Below, one piece after another: positions 56,436-63,200 of a stretch of 64,000 bases of DNA. The DNA is from FEB-25 sp963822175. GTDB lineage: Bacteria; Chloroflexota; Anaerolineae; Anaerolineales; UBA4823. A program made the translations under genes and the position numbers. Position 1 is the stretch's first letter; every line of letters begins with the position of its first letter. The notes below the pieces were generated by a model. That model saw only the letters and a program-made list of their open reading frames with translations. It did no database searches and was not told the origin of the DNA. Location: contig CAWGGJ010000012.1 in the NCBI GenBank assembly GCA_963822175.1, positions 1-64,000 on the forward strand. Reading direction: 5' to 3'.

Positions 56436-56843
56436 CTATGCGTCTTTAGCCTGTAATTCACTAAAGTACCGCCTCATTGGCTCAAAGTAACTTTCCACCC
56501 AACCCTGCTCATATTGACCCCCATGAGGTGGAAGGTCGGTGTGCTTTAAAATGAGCCTGGTCTGCTTTCCAACAGGCTCAAACGTAATTTCGAGGCGTAA
56601 ATCCGGGTCATCATTTTCAAATTCGACCGTTCGCCAGGATTGTACAATGCGTTTGCCGTATTCCAGCTGAAGATTCCTGCCCTGAATGTAACCATCCCAG
56701 GCGTCGAACACAGCCCCCACCCCTGCTGTTATATTCGCCTGACTACCCGTCATCCTGGTATGGCCATCAGCGCTGAGCCAGGTGGAATAGATTACCTCCG
56801 TGGTAGCAGGTAGGATTATCGAGATTTCAAATTCAATCGCCAT
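56436..56843 (-). CDS. SRPBCC/AHSA1-like domain protein
   Basis: 135 residues of the START/Bet v1-like fold as in activator of Hsp90 homologues: EISIILPATTEVIYSTWLSADGH at the start (P-A-x-x-V-Y-x-x-W-L core) and a C-terminal helix with GGQYEQGWVESYFEPMRRYF. It likely binds a hydrophobic ligand. Function unknown. Convergent with the aminotransferase gene. Confidence 0.78.
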   Translation of the reverse strand: MAIEFEISIILPATTEVIYSTWLSADGHTRMTGSQANITAGVGAVFDAWDGYIQGRNLQLEYGKRIVQSWRTVEFENDDPDLRLEITFEPVGKQTRLILKHTDLPPHGGQYEQGWVESYFEPMRRYFSELQAKDA

Positions 56844-56903
56844 GATCAATTTCCATTGTAAACGGAATCAAAAATTTTACACGCAGGTCTACTCGACTGA
56901 TGA

Positions 56904-57680
56904 TCACTTTATTTTTCCTTGCTGTTCAAGCTCCTGCATCAAGCGGTGGAACCATTCTCCAGCCAAGCGGTGCTTGATGGCAAGGTCAGCCAGATCATGG
57001 ACGAAAAATAGCGGACGCAATTCATCCACCACCTCTTTGGGTAAATCGTATTGAATATAACGCGTGTAGAATTTGTGACGAGCAGGCACGTCCATATATC
57101 GAATGCGGAGTAATTCAACCAAAGGCCTGATGGAGGTGGAATAATAAAATGAGATCGCTTCGATATCATTCCCCCGGTTAATCTCCTTGAGCGTCTCCAC
57201 TTGGAACAGGTTAAAAGTCACGTTCATTTGTTGGAGATGGCTATGGAGCTGATCCTGCAACGCCCTGGGATCAAAGGGTGGAGGTTGAGTGACCTCAAGT
57301 TTATCGAAAATCACCCTAGCCTGGCCATGCTGTTCCACTTCAAGGAACTTGTTGGGGTTGCCATATTGCATCACCAGGGCATCAATGAACAGGAAGGGGC
57401 TGGCATCCTTCAATCGGTAGAAGACCTGGCTGTGTCCATGCCAGGTGGGTTGAGGTAGCTCGTAGCGTAAATCGATGGGTGAACAATCCTTCAAGGTACT
57501 TTCAATGATTTCCCAGGTTTGGGCAACATAATCATCCTGAACGACCACCATCAGGTCAATATCTGACCACTGGTCGATACGATCAAACGCGGCTGCACCT
57601 GCCTCCCATAACGCAAATACCTGGTCAATGGGCTTCAGGGATCTTTCCAAGGCAGATAGGATATCTTCTCGTGTGAGCAT
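56904..57680 (-). CDS. Nucleotidyltransferase-domain protein
   Basis: 258 residues from ATG 57680 (GAGG upstream). The Pol-beta-type nucleotidyltransferase core is GAAAFDRIDQWSDIDLMVVV, with the catalytic D-x-D intact but GS of the usual GSxxxG altered to GA. A mostly helical C-terminal half follows. Similar proteins include aminoglycoside adenylyltransferases and toxin-antitoxin nucleotidyltransferases; no target is evident here. Confidence 0.75.
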   Translation of the reverse strand: MLTREDILSALERSLKPIDQVFALWEAGAAAFDRIDQWSDIDLMVVVQDDYVAQTWEIIESTLKDCSPIDLRYELPQPTWHGHSQVFYRLKDASPFLFIDALVMQYGNPNKFLEVEQHGQARVIFDKLEVTQPPPFDPRALQDQLHSHLQQMNVTFNLFQVETLKEINRGNDIEAISFYYSTSIRPLVELLRIRYMDVPARHKFYTRYIQYDLPKEVVDELRPLFFVHDLADLAIKHRLAGEWFHRLMQELEQQGKIK

Positions 57681-57693
57681 GGAGGCCTCAATT

Positions 57694-57730
57694 AAACAAA
57701 ACAATCCGGAAGCATTCAGCTTCCGGATTT
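57694..57730 (-). terminator. Terminator of the peroxiredoxin-glutaredoxin gene
   Basis: CCGGAAGC (57706-57713) and GCTTCCGG (57719-57726) form an 8-bp stem with a 5-nt loop, just after the stop; on the minus strand ATTGTTTTGTTT follows. Confidence 0.75.
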
Positions 57731-57735
57731 TGACA

Positions 57736-58506
57736 TCACTTAGTTATCTTTTCCCGGATGGCTTGTTCAACTTTCTTTTCGTCATAGCCTACTAGGATGG
57801 TACCTTCAATATCAAAAGTAGGTGTCGTGCGGGTACCATTCGCCCATTTCTTCACCTGATCAGCTGCGCCTGGTGTGACGTCGATATCCACCTCGATATA
57901 GTCGATATTGTTGGTTTGGAACCAGTTGCGCGCTCTGCGGCACCCCGGGCACCAGCGGGTGCAATACATCACCACCCCCCCATGGGGTAAGCGGATTTCA
58001 TCCGGATTGATGGGAGGAGGTGCGGGGCTGCGCAGGGCAGCTTCCGGGTCAACGCGCCGCAATACTTCCAGCACCACATCGTTATCGGGCTGGTGGTCAA
58101 TATCATGGATATCAATATAGCGGATATAACCACGCTTATCGATGACAAAAATGGCGCGTTCCGAGCTCCCTTCCGGTTCACGGAACACCCCATACATCTT
58201 TGCCACCCTTCCATGAGGCCAAAAATCACTCATCAAGGGGTAGTTAATTCCGCCCAACGATTCTGCCCATGCTTTCAGGCAGGGAACATGATCAACACTT
58301 ACGCCCAGGACCTGGGCATCCAATCCCGCGAATTTGCCATTATCGGCTTCATACGACGGGATCTGGCCTGTTCAGATGGGTGTCCAAGCCAGGGGATAAA
58401 ACACAAGGACGACGTTTTTGCCCAGGTAATCACTGAGCTTGACGTCGCGGTCCAAATGCGAGGGTAAAGTAAAATCAGGAGCTGCCTGACCAACATATAG
58501 CTTCAT
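57736..58506 (-). CDS. Selenoprotein peroxiredoxin-glutaredoxin fusion (Sec45 at the peroxidatic position)
   Basis: From ATG 58506, with a strong AAGGAGG upstream, the frame reads MKLYVGQAAPDFTLPSHLD and continues to FYPLAWTPI, then in-frame TGA (58374-58372), then TGQIPSYEADNGKFAGLDAQ without frame change to the C terminus: 256 residues. The UGA sits exactly at the peroxidatic Cys of the PxxxTxxC motif (PLAWTPI-U), a known Sec position in bacterial peroxiredoxins. C76 may resolve. Residues ~165-256 form a glutaredoxin/thioredoxin-like domain with CTRWCPGC (C186, C189), which could reduce the selenenic acid intramolecularly. It should detoxify peroxides. Ordinary calling would start inside at 58323 and discard the active site. 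Confidence 0.9.
58329..58374 (-). promoter_or_regulatory. Putative bacterial SECIS element (peroxiredoxin gene)
   Basis: Downstream of the UGA, UGAA-GCC and GGC-AAA-UUCG can pair (AAA bulged) closing the loop GAUAAU, which begins 28 nt after the UGA. Apical G in the first loop position and the 16-37 nt distance fit bacterial SECIS rules. Drawn by eye, not computed. Confidence 0.5.
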
Positions 58507-58549
58507 GTTAGCCTCCTTTCTGGTGAGTAATTTTACACCACAATTAATT

Positions 58550-58575
58550 AAAAAATGGGCAGGATCAGCTGCCCA
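58550..58575 (-). terminator. Terminator of the DUF2892 gene
   Basis: GGGCAG and CTGCCC form a stem around GATCAG; on the minus strand ATTTTTTAATTAATT follows. It separates the DUF2892 gene from the peroxiredoxin gene. Confidence 0.75.
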
Positions 58576-58597
58576 CTTGGCATGGTTTGATTAATAT

Positions 58598-58813
58598 TCA
58601 TTTAATATCCTTCGCCCAGAAAGGCCCACCAAACAAGGGTGCAAAAATACAGAAGTTAAACAATCCTGCCGCAGCCACTACCGCACCCACGAACGCAAGG
58701 ATGATTCCAACAGTACCAGTGACCACTGTCAAACCGACAGCGATCAATACAAGCCCTGCCACGATGCGGAGCAGGCGACCGTACCATGCCGACATAAAAC
58801 GAGCGAATCCCAT
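58598..58813 (-). CDS. DUF2892 (YgaP-type) small membrane protein
   Basis: 71 residues, with two hydrophobic helices (LLRIVAGLVLIAVGLTVV and IILAFVGAVVAAAGLFNFC) and the typical ending FCIFAPLFG. DUF2892 domains often accompany rhodanese or redox proteins, which agrees with the peroxiredoxin next door, though a terminator lies between. AGGAG precedes the ATG. Confidence 0.85.
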   Translation of the reverse strand: MGFARFMSAWYGRLLRIVAGLVLIAVGLTVVTGTVGIILAFVGAVVAAAGLFNFCIFAPLFGGPFWAKDIK

Positions 58814-58861
58814 ATTTTTCTCCTTATATCTATGAATTATTACCTATGTGTGCAGCAATGT

Positions 58862-61135
58862 TCATCCCTTTAGATACAATGGAGAGAAAAAAGTTACATC
58901 CCTGGCATGGGCAAATACTCTTGTTTTCAAATCGTCCTCTTTTAATCCAAATGGCTGCAGGATGGCAGCTGCGGCGCGCAGCAACAGCACACGGTAGCGC
59001 TCCTGGTCGATGCTGCGCAGGTCGAACTGCTTTGGCAAGTCCCAGGCATGCACACCCGGCTCACCCAGCGTGTACACAAAGCGCACACGCTGCCCCGGGC
59101 GCAGGTTTTTCCCTACTGCGGCCAGCTGGGCTGCCGCCCGGGCGGCAGGTGAAGGTGTGCGGTACTCCGACAGCTCGCGGCTAAGCGTCAGTGAGACCAG
59201 CAGCTGCTCCACGGGGACTTTGCCTGTACGCAACCTGGCCAACGCCCTGCGCAGTGAGATCAATACCCTTGGCAAATAGGCGGAGCGGTCATCCACATTG
59301 GAGGTATGCACCAAAATGTCGAGGATCTCCATTTGCACATTCGAAACCCAGGCCGGCGTGTCGTGGCGGCGGACCTCGATACCACGCATCTTCAGACTGC
59401 CATCCTGGAAAACACCAAAATAACGGTTGGGTACTGGCACACGCTCGTCCAAACGCGAGGGCAGGAATGCCACCCAGCGGTAGATCCCGTCCAGGGCGAT
59501 CGGCAGCCCGGTGCGGGTGGTGATCTCCTCCAGCAATGGCTGGAACGAGGGCACATCAGCCAACCCCTTCTTTTTCACCCACAAGCCATCCACGTACATG
59601 TGCAGCACGGTGAAACCCAGGTCTTCGGCGGCCTCCTTGGCGCGCAGCAGCATCTCGCGCCCGTAGGCAGTGACCGCCTCATGGGCTTCGATGCGTCCAA
59701 AGCGGGCGTTCTTGTAGCCCAGGTAGCCAAAGCAGGTTACCAGCAGCCACTTGTGTGCCGTCGCCTGTGCCTGGTAGGTTTTTCGGCGCGGGTCCCAGGC
59801 AGGCAGCTCAGCCAGGCGCAGCTTGAGCTCCAGGCGTTTATCCAGCAGCGGTGCCAATGTCTGGGGGATCAGGCCGGAGGTCTCCTGGTCGATCCACAAC
59901 CCCAGCTCTGAAACCCGCTCCAGGCGGGCATACTGGTCCCTCCCGATCGTATCCGGGTCTGCCACCGTCTCGGGGGAGATATTAAAATGGCGCATGATGC
60001 TTGGGTACATTGAAATGAAGTCCACCTCCGCCACATCGCGGTGAACCCCGATCAGGGGCTGGTAGACCAGCCCTCCCTGGTCAGCCTGCATCATCTCGAG
60101 GGCGCTCTTGGGACGCTCAGCCTGCTGCTTGTGCCAGGGCACCATGATCCCCAGGCGCAGCGCAGTCACCATTTGCATGGCAGAGATGCCGCTGCCAGGT
60201 GAAACACGTGCCACCGTCTGCCCGGCCAGGGCAGTGACGCGTGCCAGCTCATACACCCCCTCCAACCCATATTCATGGAACAGCATGGCGTTGCAGCCAT
60301 CTATGTGCCAGCGCCCAAACAGGTGCACCTGCCGGCCGCGGTAGATCACCTGCCCGTACGCCATGTAGCTGCGTTCATCTTTACGGATGACCTCCCTGTT
60401 CGGCTCGCGGTTCAAGGGCAGCGGGATATGCCATTCGTTTGCCAGGTCAATCAGGTACGGCAGCAGCCAGGTGTCGCCCCAGGCCGTCATCAGCACGTCG
60501 GGGTCCTGGCGCTGGAGGATAGCTCGCAGGTTGATCAGCAGAGGGCGGGGATGTTCCAGGCTGAAGCGGTACGACACGCTCATGGAGCGCACGTACAGGG
60601 TTGTGGGGGTGGCATGTGCCGGGTCAACATCCGGCTCGATCGCCAGCAGGCGCAGAGGCGGAGCAGGTGGATCCAGCTCCCAGGGCGTATCCAGCACTTT
60701 GAGAGCCTGCACGGCACCCTGTTCATTTACTTCAACCTGGCAGTGCACCAATGGAAATGTGTTGTAGATGGCCGCATGGCGCGTGGTGAGGGGCAGGTCA
60801 GCATCATAATAGGGCAGCTCGGGGAATTCCCGGGCCACACGCTGGAAAAGATTGGGCTGGGCAGCCGTTTGAGCCATCGTTGTCTCCAGCACCTCCACCG
60901 GCTGGGGCGAGAAGATATCCCGCCGCTGGGCGCGTTTCAGCTCCACCTTTTCCGGCTGGGCTTGCAGGAAACGCCATAATTGTCGCAAGCGCCTCGGCTC
61001 ACCAGCGGCATAAAAGGTGATGGGGAAATCCTGGGTCAGGCGATGGCGCTGACCGTCCTCGCCAACCAGCCAGAGCACGATCCCGCTCTGCGTGCCAGCA
61101 AAGAGGTCCAGCAGCCAGCCGGTCAGCTCAGCCAT
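58862..61135 (-). CDS. Divergent family B DNA polymerase, SOS-operon member
   Basis: 757 residues. Polymerase motif A is VDFISMYPSIM (canonical DFxSLYPS), motif B is KWLLVTCFGYLG (canonical KxxxNSxYG, N-S replaced by V-T), and motif C is VLHMYVDGLWV, which aligns with VIYGDTDSVFV so that the catalytic second Asp is kept and the first is Tyr. The exonuclease I motif DIE reads LAIEPD, losing the first metal-binding Asp, so proofreading is probably absent. These changes suggest a low-fidelity or translesion enzyme. It overlaps the preceding small gene by 8 bp in an operon under a LexA box. Confidence 0.85.
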   Translation of the reverse strand: MAELTGWLLDLFAGTQSGIVLWLVGEDGQRHRLTQDFPITFYAAGEPRRLRQLWRFLQAQPEKVELKRAQRRDIFSPQPVEVLETTMAQTAAQPNLFQRVAREFPELPYYDADLPLTTRHAAIYNTFPLVHCQVEVNEQGAVQALKVLDTPWELDPPAPPLRLLAIEPDVDPAHATPTTLYVRSMSVSYRFSLEHPRPLLINLRAILQRQDPDVLMTAWGDTWLLPYLIDLANEWHIPLPLNREPNREVIRKDERSYMAYGQVIYRGRQVHLFGRWHIDGCNAMLFHEYGLEGVYELARVTALAGQTVARVSPGSGISAMQMVTALRLGIMVPWHKQQAERPKSALEMMQADQGGLVYQPLIGVHRDVAEVDFISMYPSIMRHFNISPETVADPDTIGRDQYARLERVSELGLWIDQETSGLIPQTLAPLLDKRLELKLRLAELPAWDPRRKTYQAQATAHKWLLVTCFGYLGYKNARFGRIEAHEAVTAYGREMLLRAKEAAEDLGFTVLHMYVDGLWVKKKGLADVPSFQPLLEEITTRTGLPIALDGIYRWVAFLPSRLDERVPVPNRYFGVFQDGSLKMRGIEVRRHDTPAWVSNVQMEILDILVHTSNVDDRSAYLPRVLISLRRALARLRTGKVPVEQLLVSLTLSRELSEYRTPSPAARAAAQLAAVGKNLRPGQRVRFVYTLGEPGVHAWDLPKQFDLRSIDQERYRVLLLRAAAAILQPFGLKEDDLKTRVFAHARDVTFFSPLYLKG

Positions 61136-61568
61136 GAAAGTTGATCAAATCCGGTGATGAGGCCGGGGGTTCCGGCTCCACTGGGCTAGCTGGCGGGGCA
61201 GGTATCTCCATCCCCTCGGGGGCGTGAAGCGAGGCAGTGTTTTCCGCCTCCACAGCGGCGGAGAGCGAATCAAGGTAGGCGGTGGAATCACCCTGCTCCA
61301 GCTGCACCAGGGCGGCGGCATCGCTGGGGTTCAGCAGATAACGCATGCGCAGCACCTGTTTGTGCTCTTCCAGCAGCATCGAAAGCAGGAAAACCTCAAA
61401 AGGCAGGGCATGTGAGGCATAAGCTGCAGCTGCCAGGTGCTTGTGGGCGGCAGCGAACAGGTCGTCCAGCGCTTTCTGGTCTGAGCGGCGCAGGGCACGC
61501 CTGAAACGCAGGAAAGACTCCTGCTCGTGCAGAAAAACTTGCGTAACCGATGGAAGTGTTCGTCCCAT
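61128..61568 (-). CDS. Unknown small protein between RecA-like protein and polymerase
   Basis: 146 residues with AAGGAGG before the ATG. The N-terminal ~100 residues are mainly helical (FLHEQESFLRFRRALRRSD, FEVFLLSMLLEEHKQVLRM); the C-terminal ~40 are Pro/Ala/Glu-rich and end SPDLINFHG. I recognise no domain. Its place between a RecA-fold protein and a polymerase, with overlaps, suggests an adaptor in the same complex. Confidence 0.75.
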   Translation of the reverse strand: MGRTLPSVTQVFLHEQESFLRFRRALRRSDQKALDDLFAAAHKHLAAAAYASHALPFEVFLLSMLLEEHKQVLRMRYLLNPSDAAALVQLEQGDSTAYLDSLSAAVEAENTASLHAPEGMEIPAPPASPVEPEPPASSPDLINFHG

Positions 61569-61579
61569 AAAGAACCTCC

Positions 61580-62152
61580 TTAAAACAGGCGCAGCGGCTC
61601 GGCAGGCTGCGGCTCCTCGAAGCTCAATACCTGCCCGGCTGCCGCAGCCAATCGCTCAAGCAGCTCTCCCGGCTGGTCGCGTTTCGGTTGGCTGGCACTG
61701 ACTGCCACTGAAGCCGTGCGACATAACCTTCTCAGCTCAGCCAGGCTCACCTCCAGTAGGCGCAGCCGCTCGGCCAGCTTCACGTTCTCGTCGTAGAAGG
61801 TATCCAGCAGGTTAAGCACCAGGACCGGTGAGATGTCGGAGACCGATTCCGTGAGCAGTGTTTCCACCTGGTAGCAGGTGAAGGCGCGTGCCACGCTCAC
61901 ACGGTCCAGTGCAGCCTGCCAATAAGACGTCTGCTGGCGCAGCTGTCGTGCCAGTCCATAACCATCAAAGCAGTTGCCAGCATCCACCAGGCGCACCCTG
62001 CCGGTCAGTGCCAGGCGTGCGGTCAGGACGGTCATCATCTGGCGCTGGGCGCGGTGTGGCGCCAGCACCAGGTGAAGCTGGTGCGGGGAAAGCTGAACAG
62101 CGTGATCCATATTCCTGGCGTAGTTCGAAGGGGGATATATATACGTTTCCAT
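61580..62152 (-). CDS. RecA/ImuA-like protein with degenerate Walker A and clamp-type tail
   Basis: 190 residues. Parts follow RecA/RadB-like folds: VRLVDAGNCFDGYGLARQL, VARAFTCYQVETLL and PVLVLNLLDTFYDENV resemble the strands after Walker A and the Walker B region, but the P-loop itself (LAPHRAQRQMM) lacks G-K-T/S. This is the pattern of ImuA-type accessory proteins. The last residues EPLRLF match the beta-clamp-binding pentapeptide pattern (QLxLF). First gene of the operon, 16 bp after a LexA box. Confidence 0.7.
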   Translation of the reverse strand: METYIYPPSNYARNMDHAVQLSPHQLHLVLAPHRAQRQMMTVLTARLALTGRVRLVDAGNCFDGYGLARQLRQQTSYWQAALDRVSVARAFTCYQVETLLTESVSDISPVLVLNLLDTFYDENVKLAERLRLLEVSLAELRRLCRTASVAVSASQPKRDQPGELLERLAAAAGQVLSFEEPQPAEPLRLF

Positions 62153-62158
62153 GTCCTG

Positions 62159-62164
62159 ATTATA
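62159..62164 (-). promoter_or_regulatory. -10 box of the SOS polymerase operon
   Basis: TATAAT on the minus strand, 6 nt before the ATG at 62152 and 3 bp from the LexA box. The 6-nt spacing again suggests a leaderless transcript. Confidence 0.6.
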
Positions 62165-62167
62165 TCA

Positions 62168-62179
62168 GAACATTTGTTC
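62168..62179. promoter_or_regulatory. LexA (SOS) box
   Basis: GAACATTTGTTC matches the Gram-positive-type LexA consensus GAAC-N4-GTTC. It sits just upstream of the -10 box of the RecA-like/polymerase operon, so a bound repressor would block RNA polymerase. DNA damage induction of the operon is the natural inference. Confidence 0.75.
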
Positions 62180-62426
62180 TAATTACATTAGAGTTTCATC
62201 AATTCCACCCTTTTGACCTCTTCGATGAACAGGCACTAAAAATGCAACCTCTACCCTGTGCACAAAAATATAGTCAGGTACTAAAAGCGCCTGTGGGTTG
62301 AGCTGTGGGTGATAATAGGAGCAAAAATCAAGCTTCCTTAAGGTGAATATAAGAATCCTGAGTATTTGAGTGTGGTAAAATCATGCGCCGCCAAAATGGT
62401 GACTTTTAATTGTATAGTCTTATTCG

Positions 62427-63200
62427 ATGAACACTTATTTCTCCTCCCCTTCCGCTCGCCCGGCTAACGACCACAGGCTGCTTATCCAGCTACGCCAGGT
62501 GGTCAAGATATACAAAACTGCCGCAGGTGATTTCACTGCGCTCAGGGGTATCTCAGCTGACATTTATGCGGGGGAATTTGTGGGTGTGATCGGCAAGTCG
62601 GGAGCGGGCAAGTCCACGCTGCTCAATATGATCACCGGGGCAGACGTGATCACCTCAGGTGAAGTGATCTTTAATCCTGTAGATGGGAAAAGTATCTCTA
62701 TCCACGAATTGAGCGAAAATTCGCTGGCAGTTTGGCGTGGGCGCAACGTGGGCATCATTCATCAGTCTTTTCAACTGTTGCCCATGCTCAACCTGGTGGA
62801 GAACATCATGCTGCCGGTGGATTTCAGTGGACAGTACAAGGGGCGGATCACCAAACAGCGCGCCCTCGAGCTGCTCAAGCTGGTAGAGCTGGAAGATCAT
62901 GCCTACAAGCTGCCTGCTTATATCTCGGGAGGGCAGAAACAACGCGTGGCGATCGCGCGTTCACTGGCTAATGACCCACCCATCATCGTGGCAGATGAGC
63001 CAACCGGCAGCCTGGATACGCTCACCGCTGAAAATATCTTCGAGATATTTGAGAAACTTATTGAGCAGGGGCGCACCATTATCATGGTTACGCACGACAA
63101 CAACCTGGCGCCACGTTTCACCCGGCGCCTGCAGATCGCGGATGGGGCTGTCACATCCGATTCGGGCTATGCTCTGGCATCCATCCAGGAGCAGCAATGA
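62427..63200 (+). CDS. LolD/MacB-type ABC transporter ATP-binding protein
   Basis: 257 residues. Walker A GKSGAGKSTLLN, Q-loop GIIHQSFQLL, signature ISGGQKQRVAIARSLA and Walker B IIVADEPTGSLD are complete. TATAGT lies 8 nt before the ATG, with no clear ribosome site. It overlaps the next ATPase by 4 bp (ATGA); together they probably serve an exporter whose permease lies beyond the window. Confidence 0.9.
   Translation: MNTYFSSPSARPANDHRLLIQLRQVVKIYKTAAGDFTALRGISADIYAGEFVGVIGKSGAGKSTLLNMITGADVITSGEVIFNPVDGKSISIHELSENSLAVWRGRNVGIIHQSFQLLPMLNLVENIMLPVDFSGQYKGRITKQRALELLKLVELEDHAYKLPAYISGGQKQRVAIARSLANDPPIIVADEPTGSLDTLTAENIFEIFEKLIEQGRTIIMVTHDNNLAPRFTRRLQIADGAVTSDSGYALASIQEQQ

Noticed and set aside
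58862..61135. Family B polymerase regarded as catalytically dead because motif C reads YVDG
   Set aside because: Aligning VLHMYVDGLWV with VIYGDTDSVFV retains the essential second Asp, and motif A Asp is present, so activity is plausible.
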